Assembly: GCA_964419145.1 (NCBI GenBank)
Contig: CAYQOM010000001.1
Span: forward strand, 186,001 to 250,000
Source: UBA2336 sp964419145
Lineage (GTDB): Bacteria > Bacteroidota > Bacteroidia > Cytophagales > Cyclobacteriaceae
Reading direction: 5' to 3'
DNA: 64,000 bases
Below the pieces are notes generated by a model. The model made no database searches. It worked only from the letters and a program-made list of their open reading frames with translations, and was not told the DNA's origin. Shown here one piece after another: positions 1 to 7,643 of the stretch (its first letter is position 1; each line of letters starts with the position of its first letter). Made by a program: the position numbers and the translations under genes.

Positions 1-356
1 TGTTCGGTCAGCTCAAGTGCTTCGCGATATTTTTGCGGTAATGTTTTGATTAACGTATTCAGGCAAAAGGCAACGCAGTCGTTGAAATCCTTTGGATCTG
101 TATCAAGATCAAGTTCACGAATATCAAAGGTTCGGGATTGACTGCGGAAATAATCGTTCACCGCATTGCGGGTAATTTGGTAAATCCAGGCGAAGATCTT
201 ATCCGACTCCTTTAATTGACCAGCTTTTGCATAAATCTTAAGCAATACATCATGCACAATATCTTCTGCCAATGCCTTGTCTTTTACCCTTTTATAGACA
301 AATCGGGTTAATTCACCTCGAATTTGAGTCCACGCATGTACGGCCAGTTCTTCCAT
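1..356 (-). CDS. ECF RNA polymerase sigma factor, SigZ-like (3' part beyond the window)
   Basis: The ATG lies at 356-354 on the minus strand and the reading frame stays open to base 1, so only the first 118 codons are visible. The product starts MEELAVHAWTQIRGELTRF and carries the sigma region 2 pattern (LAEDIVHDVLLKIY, then FAWIYQITRNAVNDYFR) followed by the beginning of region 4 (LIKTLPQKYREALEL). This matches the SigZ-type ECF sigma factors, which direct core RNA polymerase to a small regulon. No partner anti-sigma gene can be seen because the downstream side is cut. The 59 bases to the next gene hold nothing recognisable. Confidence 0.85.
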   Translation of the reverse strand, partial: MEELAVHAWTQIRGELTRFVYKRVKDKALAEDIVHDVLLKIYAKAGQLKESDKIFAWIYQITRNAVNDYFRSQSRTFDIRELDLDTDPKDFNDCVAFCLNTLIKTLPQKYREALELTE

Positions 357-415
357 GTGCACATAGTTTTACGAAAACAAGACGCAAGGGGCCGGAAAAA
401 GACGCAGAAAATTTT

Positions 416-721
416 CTAAACATGAAAAACCCAGTCCTTATACTGGCCATCCGCTGGATTGAAATCATCGCGTTTTACAAAGTGTAGTTCCGTTATTTCA
501 ATGGTTTCAATGTCGGTTAATTTCAGGTTCCGGTACCCGGCCGTGCGTCCAGCCTTAGTAAAGCCTAGCTCCTGCCAGCAAACCAACATAATCTTATTAC
601 CGGCAGTCTGACATACACCATACGGATGAACAAGCCGTTCAATCGGCTCCCGACTCATCCGAATGCGGCACTTGCGCTTTTTCTCCGCAGCTTCCCAAAG
701 TTGCTGTGTGATCTCCTCCAT
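416..721 (-). CDS. Small WYL-like domain protein of unknown function
   Basis: This 101-residue protein starts at the last base of the selD stop codon (TGATG arrangement), so it is probably translated together with selD. Residues 20-80 look like a WYL-type beta fold: an arginine/isoleucine-rich strand, HPYGV, a KIMLVCWQ strand, then NLKLTDIETIEIT, the order seen in ligand-sensing WYL domains. There is no DNA-binding domain and no signal peptide. The role is unknown. The position after mnmH and selD makes a link to selenium metabolism or tRNA selenation possible, but that rests on context only. Confidence 0.6.
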   Translation of the reverse strand: MEEITQQLWEAAEKKRKCRIRMSREPIERLVHPYGVCQTAGNKIMLVCWQELGFTKAGRTAGYRNLKLTDIETIEITELHFVKRDDFNPADGQYKDWVFHV

Positions 722-1755
722 CAGTCGTGAATGGTAATGTGGGCCGGTGTTCTATCGAGCAGTTTACCGAACGGTTGAAGTGAAAGTCCAAGTTTATTCG
801 TTTTACGTTCAAATTCTTTGGCGTACTTTTCATCAACACAAACGAGTAAACCACCACTGGTTTGCGGATCGCAAAGTGTGAGTAATGATTCTGATCCGAT
901 GCCCGTTACCTTGCCCTCAAAGCTTTGCCAATTGCGCATGGTATTATCCGGATAAATCATTTTTGCCGTATACGTTGAAAGATTTCTGATCAATGGAATT
1001 TTTGAATAGCTGATTTCTGCAGTGAGTTTACTGCCTTCGCACACCTCAAGCAGATGACCCAATAATCCGAAACCGGTTACATCAGTCATGGCTGTTACAT
1101 ATGCCAACGATCCGAATACCTCCCCAACCGAGTTTAAGGTTGTCATGATTCGAACAGTCTCCTCCACATCATGTGGCTCGGCCAATCCACGCTTCTGCGC
1201 AGTGGAAATAATGCCTACGCCCAGGGGTTTTGTCAGGTAAAGTATATCACCTGCCTTGGCCGTATTATTTTTTTTCAGCTGTGGTTTGAGAACTGTGCCG
1301 GTTACGGCCAAACCAAAAATTGGTTCGGGGCTGTCGATGCTATGCCCACCAGCAAGCGGAATATTGGCCTGATCACAAATGGATTGTGCGCCTGCTAAAA
1401 CCTGTTGGGCTACCTCAACGGGAATTTTTTCAACGGGCCAACCCAGGATCGCCAACGCCATTATTGGCTTGCCGCCCATGGCGTACACATCGCTGATGGC
1501 ATTGGTAGCCGCAATGGCGCCAAATGAAAACGGATCATCCACAATGGGCATGAAAAAATCGGTAGTGCTGATGATGCAGTTGCCGTCATTAAGCTCATAC
1601 ACCGCAGCATCATCTTTCGACTCATTGCCCACCAACAGGCCAGGGAAAATTTTTTTATCGCGTGAGGATTGTAAAATCTTTTCCAGCGTAGCCGGAGCAA
1701 TTTTGCATCCGCAACCTGAGCCGTGAGAGAATTGAGTGAGTTTAATGTCAGTCAT
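721..1755 (-). CDS. selD: Selenide, water dikinase (selenophosphate synthetase)
   Basis: Makes selenophosphate from selenide and ATP, the selenium donor for selenocysteine and 2-selenouridine. The 344-residue protein follows E. coli SelD over its whole length: HGSGCGCK near the N-terminus (C15, C17, K18), the ATP-binding AIRS fold with DDAAVY at 49-53 and TTDFFMP at 64-70, GGHSIDSPEP around 136-144, MTDVTGFGLLGH, and CDPQTSGGLL near the C-terminus. The catalytic position (E. coli Cys17) is an ordinary cysteine, not a UGA-coded selenocysteine. It follows mnmH on the same strand, which points to use of selenophosphate for tRNA modification. Confidence 0.97.
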   Translation of the reverse strand: MTDIKLTQFSHGSGCGCKIAPATLEKILQSSRDKKIFPGLLVGNESKDDAAVYELNDGNCIISTTDFFMPIVDDPFSFGAIAATNAISDVYAMGGKPIMALAILGWPVEKIPVEVAQQVLAGAQSICDQANIPLAGGHSIDSPEPIFGLAVTGTVLKPQLKKNNTAKAGDILYLTKPLGVGIISTAQKRGLAEPHDVEETVRIMTTLNSVGEVFGSLAYVTAMTDVTGFGLLGHLLEVCEGSKLTAEISYSKIPLIRNLSTYTAKMIYPDNTMRNWQSFEGKVTGIGSESLLTLCDPQTSGGLLVCVDEKYAKEFERKTNKLGLSLQPFGKLLDRTPAHITIHD

Positions 1756-1771
1756 AAAAACAATTTTTTAT

Positions 1772-1799
1772 CCATGGTCTGTGTCGACACAAACCATGG
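1772..1799. other. Near-perfect 28-base dyad between mnmH and selD
   Basis: CCATGGT at 1772-1778 pairs with ACCATGG at 1793-1799, and the core TGTGTCGACACA at 1780-1791 is self-complementary; one C/A mismatch remains in the stem. It fills most of the 51-base gap between the mnmH stop and the selD start. On the coding (minus) strand it is followed by an A-rich run, so it is not a standard intrinsic terminator. It could be an intercistronic mRNA hairpin or a protein-binding site. Confidence 0.5.
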
Positions 1800-1806
1800 G
1801 GTGTGT

Positions 1807-2814
1807 CTATGTGTTTAAAAAATCTTTAATAACCTCATCCAATCGATGACCATCCCACGAAATGCGCTTTACAATTCGTTGCTGCTTTCGTTCAAGGCCG
1901 TTGCGATAGGCTTTGTCGTAGTAGATTAGCAAAATATCAATGGTTGACTGCCAATCGCTTTGCGAAAGTTTTTCCGCTGCTGTATTAAAATGTTGGCCAC
2001 CCAGTTTTTTTGTAATCTTCTTCATGGCTTCCAGAAATTGCGCAGGATCGGTTTTGCCATATTCCCTCACTAACCGTTTTATTCGTACCTCTTTGGGAAC
2101 ATCAATTTCCACAACAGGCGACCGGCTCATCGTACGCCATAACGGTTCAGGTAAAAATATTTTTCCAATAGCGATCGATTCATCTTCGATCCAGATACGC
2201 TTGGATAGATCCAGATTCAAGATTGCTTCGAACAACTCATTCTGAAATTGTTCCGTGGTGGGTTGGGGCGGCATATTCAATCCGCCAAACACGGAGCCTT
2301 TATGCTTTGCCAGTTCCTCCAGATCAAGTACTTGTTCACCAGCTGCTTTTAACGCGCGGAGAATATCGCTTTTGCCACTACCCGTTTCCCCACCTAATAC
2401 TGTCAGGTTAAAGGGTGAAGCAAACGATTCTACAGCCCGTTGCCGGTACGCTTTATAGCCTCCCCGAAGGGATCGGGTTTTAATGCCCGCCATCTGCACG
2501 AAGCTGCAAAAATTGGCCGAGCGCATGCCCCCGCGCCAGCAATGCACTAACAACTCACGACCATCAGCTACGCGAAGCGCCTCATCAATAATGTCGTTCA
2601 ATCGTGGGCCAACCAACCGAAAGCCTGTCTTAATAGCCTCCAGTTGTCCTTTCTGTTTGTAGTCAGTGCCAACGGCAATTCGCTCTTGATTGTTAAGCAA
2701 CGGAATATTGATCACAGCCGGAATATGGCCTTCAGCATACTCACCTTCCGACCGGACATCAACAGCCGGCAACTCATGACGAAGCTTCAGAAATTCATCA
2801 AGGGAAATGATCAT
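1807..2814 (-). CDS. mnmH: tRNA 2-selenouridine synthase
   Basis: MnmH (SelU, YbbB) converts 2-thiouridine at the wobble position of certain tRNAs to 2-selenouridine, through a geranylated intermediate, using selenophosphate. The 335-residue protein has an N-terminal rhodanese domain (residues 1-125) with active-site C92 in LLVHCWRGGMRS, and a C-terminal P-loop domain with Walker A GGETGSGKS at 141-149. Length and domain order match the family (E. coli 364 residues). It is the first visible gene of a minus-strand pair with selD, 51 bases apart. The ATG at 2814 is followed directly by the rhodanese fold, which supports the start. Confidence 0.95.
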   Translation of the reverse strand: MIISLDEFLKLRHELPAVDVRSEGEYAEGHIPAVINIPLLNNQERIAVGTDYKQKGQLEAIKTGFRLVGPRLNDIIDEALRVADGRELLVHCWRGGMRSANFCSFVQMAGIKTRSLRGGYKAYRQRAVESFASPFNLTVLGGETGSGKSDILRALKAAGEQVLDLEELAKHKGSVFGGLNMPPQPTTEQFQNELFEAILNLDLSKRIWIEDESIAIGKIFLPEPLWRTMSRSPVVEIDVPKEVRIKRLVREYGKTDPAQFLEAMKKITKKLGGQHFNTAAEKLSQSDWQSTIDILLIYYDKAYRNGLERKQQRIVKRISWDGHRLDEVIKDFLNT

Positions 2815-2853
2815 GCGCGAAAGGTACCAAAAAAGTTACCTTTCATGTGCGGC

Positions 2854-5472
2854 TTAATTGTCTGAAAAACGTAAGGCAATGTTTGTGGCGATCCCCACCC
2901 GAAAACCGTAGCTCAGGTATTTTCCATCGCGAAAAGCAGCTGCGGCTTCCAACCTGAAAATGCGGAAGATGCCATCAATGGTGTACCCCACTTCCGTATA
3001 GTTCTTTGATGTGGGGGTTGCCAGGTAATTCACAAAAACATTTTCACGAATACCGAACATTCTTACTTCAGGGATGCTGGTAACCAGAAATTTACGGAAC
3101 TGGTAATGCACATTGGCCACCACATACTTATCCGCTGTGCTATAGCGGTAATAATCCAGCAAACGAAAACTACCCACCGGATCAGTCGTAACAAATGGCG
3201 TTTCATTTCCCAGGAAATGCTTGTAGTCCATGAAGCCCAAACTGTCGGAATTCAGAAAAGCCCCACCGCGCAAAAAGAAATGCATCCGGCCACGCACGCC
3301 AAAAGCAACTTCGTGTTTCATGCCTAACTCAACGTGATCGAACTTAATTTCGCTATCGAGTATACCTGAAAATCCCTTTCGGTAAGTGAATAGCAAAGTG
3401 GGTGTGGAACTTTCAACTTCATTTCTGCTGCCATTTCTGATTCTATACTTGAGCCACGGTCGCGCGCTCATGTGCAATGATCCAATCAATGCGCTGTGCT
3501 CTGCAAAACCGGTGCTTATTAACTCTTCACTTATGGGTGCATTTGGCGTATAGTCCTCAATCTTGTCGCGGTCAATTAATTTATAGCTTGAATTATTAAA
3601 CAGTTCCCTGCGTGTTGCCCACGACCAACTGGTTTCAGCGGTAAATTTCGGACTGAATCGTCTGCGATAAAGAACATCGATGTAATCACGTTCATAAATC
3701 TTCATCAGGTTTTTCTCTAGAAACAGCGTGGTAAAAGTATTTACTACCGGAAGTATCGGTTCATCAGGATTGAATTGCTTCACATAACGTCCACCCTGGA
3801 CTTCAAATCGATAGTTTCGATTTCGCAAGCGAAATGTTAAATGACCCGATAGTTTTTCCCGCGCAAATGAATACCGCAACGTAGGCATAATGTTTAACCG
3901 CGTCCTAAAAGTATCCTGTAGAATGGAACCAAAATTCATCCGGTAAATCAGGTTAAAACCTTCTACGGTATTAAACCAGGTCTCGGGAAACTTGATTTCA
4001 AAATTGGAATGCTTTGAAATCTTATAGACATCGCCTATGATCAGGTCCCATGGCTGAAATCCCTTTTTCTTTTTGTCTGAACGTTTAACGGTGTCTCCTT
4101 CTTCTTTCTTGCGCTCCTCAATGGCGATGCTATCGGTTTTCTGGTAACCTTTTATTTCTTCTGTGGTTAATGGTATTGGACGAATCAGCGCCCAGTAAGC
4201 AGAATCCTTTTTATATGCTCCGCTGTCGATTTTAAATGTGGTATTGGAAAGTACCTCAGGCTCTTTCGATTCCTTTAACTCCTGCTTTTCATATTCCTTG
4301 ATGATGGAGCGCAATTCCTTACGCGTAATTTCCTTATCCGATGCGAGGCGCTCCTGAAGTTGCTGGTTTTTCTGATCGTATTTTTGGGTAAGCTCCTTCG
4401 CTTCATCTTTAAATATTTTTTCATCGATCACCTTCATTTCCTCAACCTGCAGATCGGGATTTAATTCGATTTTGTAATCACTTACCGTAGCCAGGTAGTT
4501 GTACACAAACTCAAACCCAAAGAAACGTCCACCAATATCAAACTGTTGCGAAACCGGCATCCATACCTTGTCCTCCACTGGGGCATACACTTGTTTTACG
4601 ACAATGCGCACACCCAGTTTTGTGGTTTTTAAATCCAGGCTGTGAATGGACCACCAATCCTCAACAATAAAAATCGTTCCCTCCACCACATTATCTCCAC
4701 GCGATCGCGGGGTAACTTTTATCTGGCTGACCTCATAGTTACGATCTTTGAATGTGCCCTGGTACTCAAATTTATAATATCCAAATGCTGCAGGTGATAA
4801 AGGCGAAACCGTTTCAGCAATGACCGGTTGATAAAAGCTGCCGAAAATAAAGGCATTGGGAGAAGTATTGTTGTCTTTTCCATCACTGCGGATAGAAATC
4901 ACCTTCTCTTCAAACGTATTCGGGCGTTTGTATTTGATTTCACTTACCGATTCGGAAATAAAAACCCGATCCTTTTCAATCCCTTCCTTCTCTAATGCTT
5001 TTTTTGCCAGCCACGGATAATCAACCAGTTTACCTTTTCCCTTTATATAAACCTGGGCCGTGTAGTTATCGAGTTGTTGGGTGTGGTACTTGGCTTTGGC
5101 AATTGCCTTGCGCATGATGGTATAGGCGGGATCTTCATTGCCCGAAGTAACGATTATGTTTTGCAACACCACCACCTGGGATTTCATGGTGATGTTAATC
5201 ACTTCAAAACCTTCCTCTACCGTCACTTTCCGCTCCTGCGTTTCATACCCCAGGTATTGGTACACCAAGTCGTACGTACCGGGTGGCATGCTCAATTCAT
5301 AGAAACCATTTTCGTTTGTAGTGGTGCCGGTACCCAGTTGCTTTACATAAATGGTGGCGTACGACAACACCGTGCCATCATCGGCTTTTATGGTACCGCG
5401 AATACCTCCGCCAAAAGCAAGCACAGGCATGCTGATAAGAAGGAAGAAGAAAATTTTTCTCAAGAGGGTCAT
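2854..5472 (-). CDS. DUF5686 / carboxypeptidase-regulatory-like outer-membrane protein
   Basis: This 872-residue protein has a signal peptide (residues 1-21, ending VLAFGG) and a carboxypeptidase-regulatory-like beta sandwich at about 22-105 (GIRGTIKADDGTVLSYATIYV, GTTTNENGFYEL). The rest resembles the DUF5686 family, common in Bacteroidota, with many alternating aromatic/polar strands at the C-terminus that end in RFSDN, as expected for an outer-membrane barrel. A charged, lysine-rich segment lies around residues 375-480. The function of the family is not established; TonB-independent surface or envelope roles have been proposed. It is a single-gene unit between mnmH and nadD. Confidence 0.85.
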   Translation of the reverse strand: MTLLRKIFFFLLISMPVLAFGGGIRGTIKADDGTVLSYATIYVKQLGTGTTTNENGFYELSMPPGTYDLVYQYLGYETQERKVTVEEGFEVINITMKSQVVVLQNIIVTSGNEDPAYTIMRKAIAKAKYHTQQLDNYTAQVYIKGKGKLVDYPWLAKKALEKEGIEKDRVFISESVSEIKYKRPNTFEEKVISIRSDGKDNNTSPNAFIFGSFYQPVIAETVSPLSPAAFGYYKFEYQGTFKDRNYEVSQIKVTPRSRGDNVVEGTIFIVEDWWSIHSLDLKTTKLGVRIVVKQVYAPVEDKVWMPVSQQFDIGGRFFGFEFVYNYLATVSDYKIELNPDLQVEEMKVIDEKIFKDEAKELTQKYDQKNQQLQERLASDKEITRKELRSIIKEYEKQELKESKEPEVLSNTTFKIDSGAYKKDSAYWALIRPIPLTTEEIKGYQKTDSIAIEERKKEEGDTVKRSDKKKKGFQPWDLIIGDVYKISKHSNFEIKFPETWFNTVEGFNLIYRMNFGSILQDTFRTRLNIMPTLRYSFAREKLSGHLTFRLRNRNYRFEVQGGRYVKQFNPDEPILPVVNTFTTLFLEKNLMKIYERDYIDVLYRRRFSPKFTAETSWSWATRRELFNNSSYKLIDRDKIEDYTPNAPISEELISTGFAEHSALIGSLHMSARPWLKYRIRNGSRNEVESSTPTLLFTYRKGFSGILDSEIKFDHVELGMKHEVAFGVRGRMHFFLRGGAFLNSDSLGFMDYKHFLGNETPFVTTDPVGSFRLLDYYRYSTADKYVVANVHYQFRKFLVTSIPEVRMFGIRENVFVNYLATPTSKNYTEVGYTIDGIFRIFRLEAAAAFRDGKYLSYGFRVGIATNIALRFSDN

Positions 5473-5531
5473 GTTATGAGAATCTCTATACTATACGTAC
5501 CGAGATGCAAATAAAAATTACAACGTTGCTT

Positions 5532-6104
5532 TCACTGGTAAAATTTTTTTGCCCGGATGATCGCCTCAACCGCATCAGGAACAAGATAACGCACCGATTG
5601 GTTATTTCTGATGCAGTTTCTTATAAAAGTTGCGGAAATATCCATCATCGGGGCTTCAACCAGTCTAACGTTGGGGTGACGCCTGAGTTCAGCATTTGTT
5701 ACGTTCGGGCGAGGATAAACATATAGGCCATAATCCTCCAGAATTCGCTCGTAATTTTTCCATTTGGTAAAACTGGCCAGGTTGTCTTCACCGATAATCA
5801 CTTTAAATTCCTTATCGGGATGTTTCTCAGCAAGATGCACCAGGGTATGAATGGTGTAGTTTGGTTTGGGCAGGTGAAACTCTACATCCGAAACTTCAAG
5901 TTTATAGTTTTCGTATACGGCAGCGCGTACCATATCGTACCGGTCGAAATCATGAAGGAGCCCCTTGCTGGGCTTTAGTGGATTCTGCGGTGTAACCACA
6001 AACCACACTTTTTGTAAATCGGTGGTTTCGGCCATGATGTTGGCAATGATCATGTGCCCGGTGTGGATGGGATTGAAGGAGCCGAAGAATAAACCCACCT
6101 TCAT
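5532..6104 (-). CDS. nadD: Nicotinate-nucleotide adenylyltransferase
   Basis: Adds AMP to nicotinate mononucleotide to form deamido-NAD in NAD synthesis. The 190-residue protein has the nucleotidyltransferase motif GSFNPIHTGH at 8-17 and the second signature ISATFIR at 156-162, both in the usual places for NadD. It sits 20 bases downstream of gmk on the same strand, so it is likely the last gene of the sigma/anti-sigma/gmk/nadD unit. Confidence 0.96.
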   Translation of the reverse strand: MKVGLFFGSFNPIHTGHMIIANIMAETTDLQKVWFVVTPQNPLKPSKGLLHDFDRYDMVRAAVYENYKLEVSDVEFHLPKPNYTIHTLVHLAEKHPDKEFKVIIGEDNLASFTKWKNYERILEDYGLYVYPRPNVTNAELRRHPNVRLVEAPMMDISATFIRNCIRNNQSVRYLVPDAVEAIIRAKKFYQ

Positions 6105-6124
6105 TGGTCAAAACTTAATTGAAT

Positions 6125-6688
6125 TTATTTAAACGCATCATACAACCGTTGCGCCTCTGCCAGCGATTTATCCAAATCTTCATTCACCAGCACCACATCA
6201 AACTTATCGGCAAAGGTCATTTCAAACTTTGCTTTAAAAAGTCGTTGTGATAGGCTGGCATGTGATTCCGTGCCTCTTCCGCGAAGGCGTTGTTCCAGAA
6301 TTTCCATGGAGGGAACTTTCACAAAAACGGAAAGTGCCTTATCGCCAAAATATTTTTTTAACGCCAATCCTCCTTTTACGTCCACATCAAAGATGACGTT
6401 TTTTCCTTCATCCCAAATGCGCTGAATTTCTGTTTTTAAGGTACCGTAGTAGTTGCCTTCATACACTTCTTCCCACTCAATGAATTCATCATTATCAATT
6501 TTCTTCTTGAACTCATCGGGGGTCAGAAAATAATAATCCTTACCGTGTTCCTCTTTGCGGCCACGCTTATCGCGGGTGGAGGCAGAAATGGAAAATCCAA
6601 GGTCGGGGTTGTTGTCCAGTAAGTGTCTTACAAGGGTTGTTTTTCCGGAGCCGGATGGGGCACTGAAAATGATTGCTTTTCCGGACAT
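6125..6688 (-). CDS. gmk: Guanylate kinase
   Basis: Phosphorylates GMP to GDP with ATP. The 187-residue product has the P-loop APSGSGKTT at 10-18, the GMP-binding segment STRDKRGRKEEHGKDYYFL, and EGNYYGTLK further on, as in all bacterial Gmk proteins. Its ATG shares one base with the stop codon of the upstream anti-sigma gene (TAATG), so translation is probably coupled. This places a housekeeping kinase directly behind an ECF sigma/anti-sigma pair. Confidence 0.97.
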   Translation of the reverse strand: MSGKAIIFSAPSGSGKTTLVRHLLDNNPDLGFSISASTRDKRGRKEEHGKDYYFLTPDEFKKKIDNDEFIEWEEVYEGNYYGTLKTEIQRIWDEGKNVIFDVDVKGGLALKKYFGDKALSVFVKVPSMEILEQRLRGRGTESHASLSQRLFKAKFEMTFADKFDVVLVNEDLDKSLAEAQRLYDAFK

Positions 6689-6951
6689 TAATGCGATAGA
6701 TTTTGACTGATCTGATTTCTGATTTTTTCAATCAGCTCTTGGGTGGCTCCGTTCCCGTTACACTTCGTGCGGATGAGTGTTTTGAGGGTAACGTCAAGGT
6801 TGTAGGATTTATAACAGGGCATGCACTCATCCAGATGCGTTTTAAACTGCTGTTGTTGCTCAGGGGTGGCATCCCCATCCAACATCAGTTGAAGCATTTC
6901 CATGCAGGTTAACTTCTTGTCGGGCGTTGTGGATTCTGTAGAGTCGGGCAT
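6688..6951 (-). CDS. Small zinc-finger anti-sigma factor
   Basis: An 87-residue cytoplasmic protein with the ZAS-type zinc motif H39-x3-C43-x2-C46 (HLDECMPC), plus C16 upstream, and no membrane segment. Such proteins bind and hold inactive an ECF sigma factor; soluble forms often respond to redox or thiol state. It begins 3 bases after the end of the ECF sigma gene and overlaps gmk by one base. Pairing with the sigma factor at 6955-7539 is inferred from this arrangement. Confidence 0.8.
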   Translation of the reverse strand: MPDSTESTTPDKKLTCMEMLQLMLDGDATPEQQQQFKTHLDECMPCYKSYNLDVTLKTLIRTKCNGNGATQELIEKIRNQISQNLSH

Positions 6952-6954
6952 AGG

Positions 6955-7539
6955 CTATGTGTTTTTATATCCCATTTTATTGGCATACTCACTTAATTTT
7001 TCCTTCAGCAGGTTGCGCGCACGGTGAAGTCGGCTTCGCACGGTGCCGATTGGTATATCAAGTATTTTTGCCATTTCATCATACTTAAATTCTTCCAGGT
7101 CTGCCAGAATGATCACGGTTCTGAAATCAACATCCAATGAATTCAAGGCATTGGATATTTCATCTCCAATCATATCCTGAAGCGACTCCACCCGTAAATC
7201 CGGAGTGATTTGCCTGTCTACATCATCCGAATTATAGTAGGTTTCAACATCCTGATAATCGACTTTTGCCGGCTCCTTGCTCTTCTTCCGGTAGTCGTTA
7301 ATAAAACTGTTTTTTAAAATTCGGAACAGCCATGCTTTGGCATTAGTTCCCTTTTGGAAAGAATCTATGAATCGAAATGCCTTCAGATAGGTGTCCTGCA
7401 CCAAATCATTGGCATCGTCTTCATCAAAAGTAAGGCGGTAGGCAAAGTTGTGCATGGAGTTAATATGAGGCATGAACTCATCATTAAAAACCTGCAATTT
7501 CTCTGCTTCTGTATAATTATTTCGAGGTGCCTCGTCCAT
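6955..7539 (-). CDS. ECF sigma factor (RpoE-like)
   Basis: A 194-residue ECF sigma factor. Region 2 is visible as YRLTFDEDDANDLVQDTYLKAF and AWLFRILKNSFINDYRKK, and region 4 as LDVDFRTVIILADLEEFKYDEMAKIL followed by IPIGTVRSRLHRARNLLKEKL. An upstream in-frame TTG at 7557 would add six residues; the ATG at 7539 is preferred. A promoter-like pair (see 7546-7574) lies directly before this ATG, which would make the message nearly leaderless. The zinc anti-sigma follows after 3 bases. Regulation by that protein is inference. Confidence 0.92.
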   Translation of the reverse strand: MDEAPRNNYTEAEKLQVFNDEFMPHINSMHNFAYRLTFDEDDANDLVQDTYLKAFRFIDSFQKGTNAKAWLFRILKNSFINDYRKKSKEPAKVDYQDVETYYNSDDVDRQITPDLRVESLQDMIGDEISNALNSLDVDFRTVIILADLEEFKYDEMAKILDIPIGTVRSRLHRARNLLKEKLSEYANKMGYKNT

Positions 7540-7545
7540 AATCTT

Positions 7546-7574
7546 CAAAAGTAACAAATCGTTGTTTAGACAAA
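7546..7574 (-). promoter_or_regulatory. Candidate Bacteroidota promoter for the ECF/anti-sigma unit
   Basis: On the minus strand TTTG (7574-7571), a 17-base spacer and TACTTTTG (7553-7546) match the Bacteroidota -33/-7 consensus TTTG and TAnnTTTG. Initiation would fall next to the ATG at 7539. Confidence 0.45.
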
Positions 7575-7620
7575 AAATAAATAAAAATAAAAGAGATACA
7601 GATCTCTAGATCTGTATCTC
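7570..7620 (-). terminator. Rho-independent terminator after the VWA gene
   Basis: Perfect 13-base arms at 7593-7605 and 7608-7620 form a long hairpin. Read on the minus strand it is followed by a T-rich run (7592 down to about 7570). It lies 23 bases after the stop of the VWA protein gene and insulates it from the ECF unit. Confidence 0.8.
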
Positions 7621-7643
7621 AGAATTTAGATTTAACTAAGCGA

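Noticed and set aside
721..1755. Selenocysteine-containing SelD
   Set aside because: The catalytic position is encoded as cysteine; there is no in-frame TGA at that site.
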